Assembly: GCF_030719035.1 (NCBI RefSeq)
Contig: NZ_CP132203.1
Coordinates: 558,001-622,000, forward strand
Source: Hahella sp. HNIBRBA332
GTDB lineage: Bacteria; Pseudomonadota; Gammaproteobacteria; Pseudomonadales; Oleiphilaceae
Direction: 5' to 3'
DNA length: 64,000 nt
The notes beneath the pieces are model-generated. The model did not search any database. It was not told where the DNA came from and saw nothing but the letters and a program-made list of their open reading frames with translations. Position numbers and translations under genes: made by a program. Positions 36,169-44,256 of this stretch are shown piece by piece. Every line of letters starts with the position of its first letter. Position 1 is the first letter of the stretch.

Positions 36169-37848
36169 ATGAGCGAGAGCTTTGCTGAGCTTTTTGAAGA
36201 AAGTTTAAAACAAATTGATATGAAACCCGGCTCTATCGTTAAGGGCGTAGTGGTTGATATCGATGAAGACTGGGTTACTGTAAACGCAGGCCTTAAGTCC
36301 GAGGGTGTAATCCCTGTAGCACAGTTCCTGAACGAGAAAGGGGAGCTGAATCTGCAAGTCGGCGACGAAGTTGAGGTTGCTCTCGACGCAGTTGAAGACG
36401 GCTTTGGCGAAACCCGCCTGTCTCGCGAAAAAGCGAAGCGTGCGGAAGCCTGGAAAGATCTTGAAAAAGCTTTCGAAGCAAACGAAGTTGTTAACGGCGT
36501 TATCAACGGCAAGGTCAAAGGTGGTTTCACTGTTGAACTGGGCGGCATTCGCGCGTTCCTTCCTGGTTCCTTGGTAGATGTGCGTCCGATTCGCGACACT
36601 GCGCATCTGGAAGGAAAGGATCTCGAATTCAAAGTTATCAAGCTGGATCAAAAGCGTAACAACGTAGTTGTTTCACGCCGTGCGGTTCTGGAAGCGGAAA
36701 ACAGTGCTGAGCGTGACGCTCTGCTGCAAACTCTGCAGGAAGGTATGGAAGTCAAAGGTATCGTTAAGAACCTGACTGACTACGGCGCGTTCGTTGATCT
36801 GGGTGGTGTTGACGGTCTGTTGCACATCACTGACATGGCTTGGAAGCGTATCAAGCATCCTAGCGAAATCGTTAACGTTGGCGACGAAATCACCGTTAAG
36901 GTGTTGAAGTTCGATCGTGAACGTAATCGCGTATCTCTGGGTCTGAAGCAACTGGGCGAAGATCCATGGGTTGCTATCAAAGAGCGTTATCCAGAGAACA
37001 CTCGCGTTACTGCGCGCGTTACCAATCTGACTGACTATGGCTGTTTTGCTGAGTTGGAAGAGGGTGTTGAAGGTCTTGTTCACGTTTCAGAAATGGATTG
37101 GACCAACAAGAACATTCACCCATCCAAAGTTGTTCAACTGGGCGACGAGCTGGAAGTGATGGTTCTGGATATCGACGAAGAGCGTCGTCGTATCTCTCTG
37201 GGTATCAAGCAGTGTCATGCTAATCCTTGGGAAGAGTTCTCCGGCAAGTTCAACAAGGGTGACCGCATCTCCGGTAAGATCAAGTCCATTACCGACTTCG
37301 GTATCTTCCTTGGTCTGGAAGGCGGCATCGATGGTCTGGTTCACTTGTCCGACATCTCCTGGAACGAGCCAGGCGAAGAAGCTGTTCGCAAGTACAAGAA
37401 GGGCGACGACCTGGAGACTGTAATCCTGTCTATCGATCCTGAGCGTGAGCGTATCTCTCTGGGTATCAAGCAGTTGGAAAGCGATCCGTTTGCTGAGTTC
37501 ACTCAGCTGAACGAGAAAGGCTCTATCGTTACTGGTACTGTTAAGTCCGTTGACGCCAAGGCTGCTGTGATTGCTCTGAACGATGATGTTGAAGCAACTC
37601 TGAAAGCGTCTGAAATCAGTCGCGATAAAGTTGAAGACGCTCGCAACGTGCTGAAAGAAGGCGACGAAGTTGAAGCGAAAATCATCAGCGTTGACCGTAA
37701 AAACCGCGTGATCAACCTTTCCATTAAGTCTAAGGACATTGATGAAGAGAAGCAGGCGATTCGCGACGTCAAAGAGAAGCAAACTGAAGCTCAAGGTCCG
37801 ACCACTATCGGTGATCTGATCAAAGAGCAATTGCAGCAGCAACAGTAA
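36169..37848 (+). CDS. rpsA: 30S ribosomal protein S1
   Basis: 559 residues with six S1 (OB-fold) repeats: domains 1-2 (about 20-170) dock on the ribosome and domains 3-6 (about 190-525) bind mRNA. Repeats 3-6 carry the recurring TDYGAFVDLGGVDGLLHITDM and DRERNRVSLGLKQL patterns. The codon choice is highly biased, as expected for abundant ribosomal proteins. S1 represses its own translation in E. coli; the 135-base leader here could do the same. A strong terminator follows. Confidence 0.98.
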   Translation: MSESFAELFEESLKQIDMKPGSIVKGVVVDIDEDWVTVNAGLKSEGVIPVAQFLNEKGELNLQVGDEVEVALDAVEDGFGETRLSREKAKRAEAWKDLEKAFEANEVVNGVINGKVKGGFTVELGGIRAFLPGSLVDVRPIRDTAHLEGKDLEFKVIKLDQKRNNVVVSRRAVLEAENSAERDALLQTLQEGMEVKGIVKNLTDYGAFVDLGGVDGLLHITDMAWKRIKHPSEIVNVGDEITVKVLKFDRERNRVSLGLKQLGEDPWVAIKERYPENTRVTARVTNLTDYGCFAELEEGVEGLVHVSEMDWTNKNIHPSKVVQLGDELEVMVLDIDEERRRISLGIKQCHANPWEEFSGKFNKGDRISGKIKSITDFGIFLGLEGGIDGLVHLSDISWNEPGEEAVRKYKKGDDLETVILSIDPERERISLGIKQLESDPFAEFTQLNEKGSIVTGTVKSVDAKAAVIALNDDVEATLKASEISRDKVEDARNVLKEGDEVEAKIISVDRKNRVINLSIKSKDIDEEKQAIRDVKEKQTEAQGPTTIGDLIKEQLQQQQ

Positions 37849-37867
37849 TTTCTCTTAGATATATTCT

Positions 37868-37900
37868 CTAAAAAAACGGGCTATATGCCCGTTTTTTTTG
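37868..37900 (+). terminator. rpsA rho-independent terminator
   Basis: The stem ACGGGC/GCCCGT with a 4-5 base loop is followed by T8 and preceded by an A-run. Confidence 0.93.
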
Positions 37901-37956
37901 TGTTTTTTTAAATCTTTAACTACACTTCTGACGAAGGCTACGATAAGGAAGCTTCT

Positions 37957-38253
37957 ATGACCAAATCAGAGTTAGTCGAGATTATTGCGCAAAAACAACC
38001 ACAACTTTCGATAAAAGACGTTGAGCTCGCGGTTAAAACGATCATAGAGTACATGTCACAATCTCTGTCCCAGGGGCAGCGTATAGAAATACGGGGATTC
38101 GGCAGTTTCAGTCTCCACTATCGCGCTCCACGGGTAGGGCGTAATCCCAAAACAGGTGAGACTGTCCATCTTCCTGCGAAGTATGTACCGCACTTCAAGC
38201 CTGGTAAGGAATTGAGAGATGAGGTTAACGCAAGTCTCAAAGCCGGATATTGA
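37957..38253 (+). CDS. ihfB: Integration host factor subunit beta
   Basis: A 98-residue HU-family DNA-bending protein that pairs with IhfA. GFGSFSLHYRAPRVGRNPKTGETV includes the arm with the DNA-intercalating proline. IEIRGFGSF favours IHF-beta over HU. The ribosome site is AAGGAAG. It follows rpsA, as in E. coli and Pseudomonas. Confidence 0.97.
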   Translation: MTKSELVEIIAQKQPQLSIKDVELAVKTIIEYMSQSLSQGQRIEIRGFGSFSLHYRAPRVGRNPKTGETVHLPAKYVPHFKPGKELRDEVNASLKAGY

Positions 38254-38302
38254 TCGCCGGCGTCAAACCGCTAATTAATTGTAAGTGCACGTTTTTCTAT
38301 GC

Positions 38303-38330
38303 CTGACATCAAATCCAGGTATGGTAAGAT
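38303..38330 (+). promoter_or_regulatory. lapAB promoter
   Basis: CTGACA (38303-38308), 16-base spacer, TAAGAT (38325-38330): five of six matches in each box. It lies 33 bases before lapA, so lapA-lapB (and perhaps pyrF) can be transcribed separately from rpsA-ihfB. Confidence 0.65.
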
Positions 38331-38363
38331 AGTGCACCCAATTAGACCGGTTCGGGTGCGCTA

Positions 38364-38648
38364 ATGTCCAAGCTAAAAAAAATCTTTTTGCTATGCCTTA
38401 TCATCCTGATGGTGTTTGTTGGTGTAGTCTTTGTGTTGCTTAATAATTCCAAGCTAGAGCTAGACCTCCTTTTCTATCATACGGGGCCTGTGAACGTTTC
38501 CATTCTAATCGGTTTGGCGTTTGCTGTAGGGTTTCTATTGGGGATGGCGGTAACTAGCCTGACCGTTCTAAAGTTGAAGATTTTCGGTAAAAGAGGGCGC
38601 GATCGCGCCATAAAGTCATCTACGCAGGTTGTCGCCAGCAAATCATAA
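38364..38648 (+). CDS. lapA: Lipopolysaccharide assembly protein A
   Basis: A 94-residue inner-membrane protein with two membrane helices (about 6-27 and 43-66) and a short basic cytoplasmic tail. VFVLLNNSKLELDLLFYHTGPVNVSILIGLAFAVGFLLG is the YciS/LapA signature. It works with LapB in controlling LPS synthesis through LpxC proteolysis. It is six bases upstream of lapB. Confidence 0.9.
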   Translation: MSKLKKIFLLCLIILMVFVGVVFVLLNNSKLELDLLFYHTGPVNVSILIGLAFAVGFLLGMAVTSLTVLKLKIFGKRGRDRAIKSSTQVVASKS

Positions 38649-38654
38649 GGGCTT

Positions 38655-39815
38655 ATGGAATACCTTGGCCAATTGTTGTTAATTGCCGTCGCAATAGGCA
38701 TCGGTTGGCTGATCTGTTTCATTCAGGGGCGAGTTGGTCAGACTGCCAGAGCCATCAAGCGGGGCGGCGAATATCCAAAGTCCTTGCAATACCTTTTTGA
38801 AGCGTACGATGCGCCGACTCTGGACTCTTTTGTTCAGGAGTTGGAGATAAATCAGCATACGGTTCAGCTTCACCTCTCAATCGCCAACTTCTTTCGTCGC
38901 AAAGGCGAAATCGAAAAAGCGACGGCGATCCATCAGAATCTTCTTTCGCACCCAGACGCCAGAATCAAGCACGGCGAGCAGCTTACCTATGAGCTGGCTC
39001 AGGACTATATGTTTGTCGGTTTATATGACAGGGCTGAAGCTCTTTTTATTGAGCTAACGGCGTCCCGGCAGTGGCGGAAGTTGAGTACTGAGTGCCTTCT
39101 TGAAATTTATGAGCACGAAAAGGAGTGGGGGGTTGCGCGTGAGCGCGCTTTGACGTTAGACGTTAAGCGGGATCGAGATGTGCAGGTGCGATTGGCTCAA
39201 TACTGTTGTGAGATGGCTGAGCGAAGTATGCGGCGTAAGGAATATTCGGACGCAACGCGTCATCTTCGAGAAGCGCTGATGTACGATAAGTTTTGCGCGA
39301 GGGCGAGTATTCAAGTGGCCCAGGTTTGCGTCGCCACGGAGCAGTATCCCGAAGCGCTCGCGGAATTGAAGCGCATTGAGCAGCAGAATCCGGTATTTCT
39401 CTCGGAAGTGGTTGGGCTGGTGAAAGAGATATGCGAAAAGCTTAATGAGCGGGAGCGACTGCTGAAAATACTCCAAAGAATGTGGGAGCTGCAGCCGTCA
39501 GCGAAAATAATGATTGCGCTTTCCGGCGCACTCAATGAAAACGAGAATACGGAAGAAGCGATAGAGTTCCTTTTGGGGCAATTGAATGCTCATCCGACAC
39601 TTGGTGGTGTGAAAGCGTTATTGGTGTTGTTGGCTCCTCATGCGGACCCGGAGCCCAAGCGCTGGATTATGATTGTGAAAGGGGTGTTGGAGACGCTTCT
39701 CGAGAAGAACCACTCCTATTTATGTGAAAGTTGCGGCTTTTCAGGGCGTCATGTGCACTGGCAGTGCCCAAGTTGCAAAAAATGGGGTGTGGTGAAGCCG
39801 TTGCCTTGGGTTTAG
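38655..39815 (+). CDS. lapB: Lipopolysaccharide assembly protein B
   Basis: A 386-residue membrane-anchored TPR protein. The N-terminal helix (about 4-22) tethers it to the inner membrane; about nine TPR-like repeats fill 45-350. The C-terminal rubredoxin-type knuckle is YLCESCGFSGRHVHWQCPSCKKWG, with four cysteines in two CxxC pairs. LapB guides LpxC to FtsH and so sets LPS levels; loss is usually harmful. The coupling with lapA is conserved. pyrF follows, as in enterics. Confidence 0.95.
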   Translation: MEYLGQLLLIAVAIGIGWLICFIQGRVGQTARAIKRGGEYPKSLQYLFEAYDAPTLDSFVQELEINQHTVQLHLSIANFFRRKGEIEKATAIHQNLLSHPDARIKHGEQLTYELAQDYMFVGLYDRAEALFIELTASRQWRKLSTECLLEIYEHEKEWGVARERALTLDVKRDRDVQVRLAQYCCEMAERSMRRKEYSDATRHLREALMYDKFCARASIQVAQVCVATEQYPEALAELKRIEQQNPVFLSEVVGLVKEICEKLNERERLLKILQRMWELQPSAKIMIALSGALNENENTEEAIEFLLGQLNAHPTLGGVKALLVLLAPHADPEPKRWIMIVKGVLETLLEKNHSYLCESCGFSGRHVHWQCPSCKKWGVVKPLPWV

Positions 39816-39874
39816 GTTTGATGCGGCTGTTGGTTGGATAATGGTAATAAGTGACGTGAGAGAAAGGTGAGACG

Positions 39875-40576
39875 ATGTTAAGTGGACCAAGAGTCGTAGT
39901 GGCTTTGGACTTTTCTGATAGAAAACAGCTTGATGAGTTTGTCGCCAAGCTTGATCCAGGTTTATGTCGGCTTAAGGTTGGCAAAGAGCTGTTTACAACT
40001 TTTGGGCCCGCCATAGTTGAACAGCTGCAGGCGCGTGGCTTTGAGGTATTTTTAGACCTTAAGTTTCATGATATTCCCAATACAACGGCGCAGGCGGTGA
40101 AAGCGGCGGCCAGTTTGGGGGTGTGGATGGTGAATGTACATGCGTCCGGTGGTAGAAGAATGATGGAGGCGTGTCGAGAAGTGTTAGAGCAAGGATCTTG
40201 TGCGCCGTTGCTGATTGCTGTCACGATGCTAACTAGCTTGAGCGATGAGGAGATCGTCGAGATAGGGTTTCCCTGTTCAGCTCAAGAGATGGTTGGCAGG
40301 CTTGCGGCCTTGGCGCAAAGGAGCGGAATGGATGGCGTAGTGTGTTCTGCTCAAGAGGCGCCATTGTTGCGTCGTGCGCACGGTGAGAAATTTCGTTTGG
40401 TGACGCCGGGTATCAGGCCTGCGACGGCTGCGGCGGACGATCAAACGCGTATTGTCACTCCGGCTCAGGCGATTATTGGTGGAAGCTCGTATTTGGTCGT
40501 GGGAAGGCCTATTACTCGAGCGCTGAATCCTTTGGATGCTTTGCAGCAGATCGTCAGAGAGATTGAGTCGGTCTAA
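39875..40576 (+). CDS. pyrF: Orotidine 5'-phosphate decarboxylase
   Basis: 233 residues, the last step of UMP synthesis. The catalytic D-x-K-x-x-D array is in FLDLKFHDIPNT. VALDFSDRKQ binds substrate early, and GGSSYLVVGRPIT binds phosphate late. It is 59 bases after lapB. Confidence 0.97.
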   Translation: MLSGPRVVVALDFSDRKQLDEFVAKLDPGLCRLKVGKELFTTFGPAIVEQLQARGFEVFLDLKFHDIPNTTAQAVKAAASLGVWMVNVHASGGRRMMEACREVLEQGSCAPLLIAVTMLTSLSDEEIVEIGFPCSAQEMVGRLAALAQRSGMDGVVCSAQEAPLLRRAHGEKFRLVTPGIRPATAAADDQTRIVTPAQAIIGGSSYLVVGRPITRALNPLDALQQIVREIESV

Positions 40577-40660
40577 TTGTGGAATGAGTTGTAGGTGGGC
40601 GAGGAGGTGTTCTTCTCGTCGGCCGACGGCATGTAGAAAAAGTGGGCTAAATGCAGGTAA

Positions 40661-40690
40661 TAAAAAAGGCTGGAAAAACCAGCCTTTTTA
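40661..40690. terminator. Bidirectional terminator, pyrF / tRNA-Asn
   Basis: The stem AAAAAGGCTGG/CCAGCCTTTTT with loop AAAAA serves the minus-strand tRNA directly and possibly pyrF on the plus strand. Confidence 0.88.
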
Positions 40691-40694
40691 AATT

Positions 40695-40770
40695 TGGCTC
40701 CCCGAGCTGGACTCGAACCAGCGACCCAATGATTAACAGTCATTTGCTCTACCAACTGAGCTATCAGGGA
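40695..40770 (-). tRNA. tRNA-Asn (GTT)
   Basis: 76 bases with encoded CCA. The anticodon loop ACTGTTAATCA gives GTT; GGTTCGAGTCC is the T-arm. It differs from the second copy (62116-62191) only at acceptor position 5, where it has T facing G, a tolerated wobble pair. Confidence 0.97.
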
Positions 40771-40791
40771 ATGAAACCGTTAGTGGCGCGT

Positions 40792-40820
40792 ATAATAATG
40801 ACCTTTAATTTAAAGGTCAA
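40792..40820 (-). promoter_or_regulatory. tRNA-Asn promoter with embedded palindrome
   Basis: On the minus strand TTGACC (40820-40815), 17 bases, TATTAT (40797-40792). The spacer and part of the -35 form a perfect 9+1+9 palindrome (40800-40818, arms GACCTTTAA/TTAAAGGTC). The second tRNA-Asn promoter lacks it. Confidence 0.7.
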
Positions 40821-40857
40821 CACCTCGAAAGCGGTTTTTCTTCAGTGTTTTCAGCAA

Positions 40858-40888
40858 ATAAAAAGCCCGCTGAACTGCGGGCTTTTTA
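40858..40888 (-). terminator. Terminator of the aminotransferase gene
   Basis: The stem AAAGCCCGC/GCGGGCTTT with loop TGAACT reads on the minus strand into a T-run and lies 27 bases after the stop. Confidence 0.9.
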
Positions 40889-40914
40889 ACGTTTTTGAAG
40901 ACTGCCTTAAGCGT

Positions 40915-42099
40915 TTATTTGATCGCTTTAGCGATGCGCTCCATAGCCTGTTCCAGATTTTGCATACTGGTGGCGAAGGAGATGCGCAAATGCCCGGGCG
41001 CGCCAAAAGCGGAGCCAGGAACCAGCGCGACGCCAGCTTCGGTCAGCAGATACTCCGCCAGGTCCAAGTCGTTGTAGATATTTTCCATGCGGTCAATAAC
41101 GCCTTGGAACCCTGGGAATGCGTAAAAGGTCCCGTCCACGGGCAGACAGGTTACGCCGGCCATGTCGTTAAAAGCTTTAACGACAAAGTCGTGGCGTTTC
41201 TTGAACTCTTTTACCATTTCTCCAATGCATTCCTGTGGGCCATTCAGCGCGGCTGCGGCTGCGGCTTGGGAAATGGAGCAGGGGTTGGATGTGCTTTGCG
41301 ATTGAATTTTTTTCATGGCCGCAATCGCCTTGGCGGGTCCTGCTGCGTAACCAATGCGCCAGCCGGTCATGGAGTAAGCTTTGGAAACGCCATTCAGGAC
41401 AAAAGTGCGGTCGTAAAGATCCGGGCAAACACTCAGGATATTGACGAAATCTTCACCAGTCCACAGCGTATGCTCGTACATATCGTCAGTCGCCACCATC
41501 ACGGAAGGATGCTTGCGCAGCACCGCGCCTAAAGCGGACAGCTCATCTTTGCTATAGGCCATACCGGTTGGGTTGGAGGGGCTGTTCAGAACAACCAGTC
41601 GGGTTTTGCTGGTGATCGCCGCGTCCAACTGCTCCGCAGTGATTTTGAAACGCGTCGCTTCGCTGGTCTCAATGATTACCGGCTTGCCGTCCGCGACAAT
41701 AACCATGTCAGGGTAAGACACCCAGTAAGGTGCGGGGATAATGACTTCGTCACCTTCATCCAAAAGAGCCAAAGCAAGATTGAAAAAGCTTTGCTTGCCC
41801 CCGCTGGAGACCAAAATCTGGTTGGCTTCGTAATTCAGGTTATTATCGCGTTGGAATTTGCTGATAATCGCGTTCTTTAGTGCAGGGGTTCCATCGACTG
41901 CGGTATATTTGGTCTGACCCGCGTTAATCGCGGCGATAGCAGCGTCCTTAATATGCTGGGGGGTGTCAAAATCAGGTTCTCCGGCGCCTAAACCAATAAT
42001 ATCTTTCCCGGCGGCTTTGAGTTCCGCCGCGCGGTTGGTGACAGCCAGAGTGGGAGAGGGTTTGATTGCTTGAACACGGCGTGAGAGATCGATTTCCAA
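40915..42099 (-). CDS. aspC: Aspartate aminotransferase, class I gamma type
   Basis: 394 residues. A PLP enzyme interconverting aspartate and oxaloacetate, often with prephenate or aromatic side activity. SRRVQAIKPSPTLAVT and IGLGAGEPDFDTP are the subgroup N-terminus; the PLP lysine is in GVSKAYSMTGWRIGYAAGP. I start at TTG 42099: the family N-terminus begins here and GAGGA lies upstream. The frame runs up to 42177, but those 26 codons have no family match. Since hisC2 is missing from the aromatic cluster, this enzyme could supply phenylalanine/tyrosine transamination (inference). Confidence 0.93.
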   Translation of the reverse strand: MEIDLSRRVQAIKPSPTLAVTNRAAELKAAGKDIIGLGAGEPDFDTPQHIKDAAIAAINAGQTKYTAVDGTPALKNAIISKFQRDNNLNYEANQILVSSGGKQSFFNLALALLDEGDEVIIPAPYWVSYPDMVIVADGKPVIIETSEATRFKITAEQLDAAITSKTRLVVLNSPSNPTGMAYSKDELSALGAVLRKHPSVMVATDDMYEHTLWTGEDFVNILSVCPDLYDRTFVLNGVSKAYSMTGWRIGYAAGPAKAIAAMKKIQSQSTSNPCSISQAAAAAALNGPQECIGEMVKEFKKRHDFVVKAFNDMAGVTCLPVDGTFYAFPGFQGVIDRMENIYNDLDLAEYLLTEAGVALVPGSAFGAPGHLRISFATSMQNLEQAMERIAKAIK

Positions 42100-42232
42100 C
42101 GGAGTAATTCCTCGATTTTGGTGGTTAAGCTTGGTAAGTTGGCCAATGGCTTGAATTAAGGCGAACGGCGCGCCCAATCAATGGCCAAACGGTATAATTC
42201 TACAATGTCGTCGATTCATACGTAAGTGAGTA

Positions 42233-44245
42233 ATGCAAAAGTTTCAGCTTAAAGCGAATTATCAGCCGGCGGGCGATCAGCCCGGCGCCATCGCCGGATT
42301 AGTAGATGGACTGCGCGACGGTCTGCTGCACCAGACATTGCTGGGGGTTACCGGCTCTGGGAAGACATTCACCATGGCCAATGTCATTGCGGAAATGCAG
42401 CGGCCCGCTATGGTGATGGCTCACAATAAAACCCTGGCAGCGCAGTTGTACGGGGAGTTCAAAGAGTTTTTCCCAGATAACGCAGTGGAATACTTTGTTT
42501 CCTACTACGATTACTACCAACCGGAAGCCTATGTACCGTCTTCCGACACTTATATTGAAAAAGACTCTTCCATTAACGACCACATTGAGCAAATGCGTCT
42601 GTCGGCCACCAAAGCGCTGATGGAGCGTAAGGATGTGGTGATTGTTGCGACCGTTTCTGCGATCTACGGTTTGGGCGACCCACAGTCTTACAAAAAGATG
42701 ATGTTGCACCTGGATCGGGGCGACAAGGTTGATCAGCGTTCTTTGCTGCGCCGGCTGGCGGAATTGCAGTACACCCGTAACGACCTGGAGTTGCATCGAG
42801 CTAACTATCGGGTGAGGGGGGACGTCATTGATGTGTTTCCTGCTGAATCGGAAGCGGATGCGCTGCGCATTGAGCTGTTCGACGACGAAATTGAATCGCT
42901 GTCCTGGTTTGATCCTCTAACAGGGGAGGTTTACCGGCGAGTGCCGCGGGCGACCATCTATCCGAAAACCCACTATGCCACGCCGCGTCAGGTCATACTG
43001 GATGCGACGGAACAGATAAAGACGGAGCTGCAGGAGCGTTTGCAGCAGTTTCGCGGCTCCAGCAAATTGCTGGAGGCCCAGCGGTTGGAAGAGCGCACCA
43101 AGTATGATCTGGAGATGATGTTCGAGCTGGGATACTGCAATGGCATTGAGAACTACTCCCGGTATCTGTCCGGCCGTCAGGCGGGGGAGCCGCCGCCTAC
43201 CTTATTTGATTACCTGCCTTCCGATGCCTTGCTATTTATAGATGAATCTCACGTGACGATTCCGCAGATCGGAGCCATGTATCGCGGCGACCGTTCCCGC
43301 AAGGAAACGTTGGTGTCCTATGGGTTCCGGCTGCCGTCAGCGTTGGATAATCGTCCTTTACGCTTTGACGAGTGGGAACGCCTGGCTCCGCAAATGATTT
43401 TTGTATCAGCGACGCCCGGCAACTACGAAGCCGACCATCAAGGACAAGTGGTGGAGCAGGTAGTGCGTCCCACCGGCCTGGTTGATCCGGAAATAGAAGT
43501 ATTGCCGGCGTCTACTCAGGTTGATGATCTGTTAGGTCAGATTCACGAACGAGTGGCTCGCGGCGAGCGCGTGCTGGTGACGACCCTGACCAAGAGAATG
43601 GCGGAAGATCTAACGGACTTCCTGTTGGATAAAGGCGTTCGCGTGCGTTATCTGCACTCCGATGTGGAAACCGTAGAGCGAGTGGAGATCATTCGCGACT
43701 TGCGTCTGGGCGAGTTTGATGTGTTAGTGGGTATCAACCTGCTGCGTGAAGGTTTGGATATGCCGGAGGTTTCTCTGGTCGCCATTTTGGACGCAGATAA
43801 AGAAGGCTTCCTGCGTTCGGATCGTTCACTGATTCAAACTATCGGCCGGGCGGCGCGGAACGTACGCGGCAAAGCGATCTTGTATGCGGACAAAATCACC
43901 GGCTCCATGCAGCGAGCGATGGATGAAACCGAACGGCGGCGTAATAAACAGATCAGCTATAACGAAGAGCATGGCGTGGTTCCACGCGGCTTGGATAAAA
44001 AAGTCGCCGACATCATGGAAGGCGCACGCGTTCCCGGTTCCAAAAAAGGCGCTTCACAGCGCAGAGTGGCGGAAACGGCCTCTTCCTATAATGTAGAAAC
44101 TGAAGCGAGAACGCCGCAGGAATACGCGAAAATGCTGCAGAAGCTGGAAACCGCCATGTATGAAGCCGCCCGTAATCTGGAGTTTGAGAAAGCCGCGCAG
44201 TTGCGGGATCAATTAAAAGAACTGAAAGAAAAAGGCCTGCAATAA
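42233..44245 (+). CDS. uvrB: Excinuclease ABC subunit B
   Basis: A 670-residue damage-verification helicase of nucleotide excision repair. Walker A is LLGVTGSGKTFTMA (about 37-50); the beta-hairpin region is YYDYYQPEAYVP; helicase motifs continue (FIDESHVTIPQ, DREGLDMPE-type LLREGLDMPEVSL, QTIGRAARN). The C-terminal UVR domain (about 630-665) binds UvrC. No LexA box (CTG-N10-CAG) is visible upstream, unlike E. coli. rmuC follows after 11 bases. Confidence 0.98.
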   Translation: MQKFQLKANYQPAGDQPGAIAGLVDGLRDGLLHQTLLGVTGSGKTFTMANVIAEMQRPAMVMAHNKTLAAQLYGEFKEFFPDNAVEYFVSYYDYYQPEAYVPSSDTYIEKDSSINDHIEQMRLSATKALMERKDVVIVATVSAIYGLGDPQSYKKMMLHLDRGDKVDQRSLLRRLAELQYTRNDLELHRANYRVRGDVIDVFPAESEADALRIELFDDEIESLSWFDPLTGEVYRRVPRATIYPKTHYATPRQVILDATEQIKTELQERLQQFRGSSKLLEAQRLEERTKYDLEMMFELGYCNGIENYSRYLSGRQAGEPPPTLFDYLPSDALLFIDESHVTIPQIGAMYRGDRSRKETLVSYGFRLPSALDNRPLRFDEWERLAPQMIFVSATPGNYEADHQGQVVEQVVRPTGLVDPEIEVLPASTQVDDLLGQIHERVARGERVLVTTLTKRMAEDLTDFLLDKGVRVRYLHSDVETVERVEIIRDLRLGEFDVLVGINLLREGLDMPEVSLVAILDADKEGFLRSDRSLIQTIGRAARNVRGKAILYADKITGSMQRAMDETERRRNKQISYNEEHGVVPRGLDKKVADIMEGARVPGSKKGASQRRVAETASSYNVETEARTPQEYAKMLQKLETAMYEAARNLEFEKAAQLRDQLKELKEKGLQ

Positions 44246-44256
44246 AAGAAGAAGTA

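Noticed and set aside
40573..40755. 60-codon minus frame over the tRNA-Asn gene
   Set aside because: The frame is an artefact of the tRNA and its terminator.
42178..42232. LexA box before uvrB
   Set aside because: No CTG-N10-CAG palindrome is present in the spacer.
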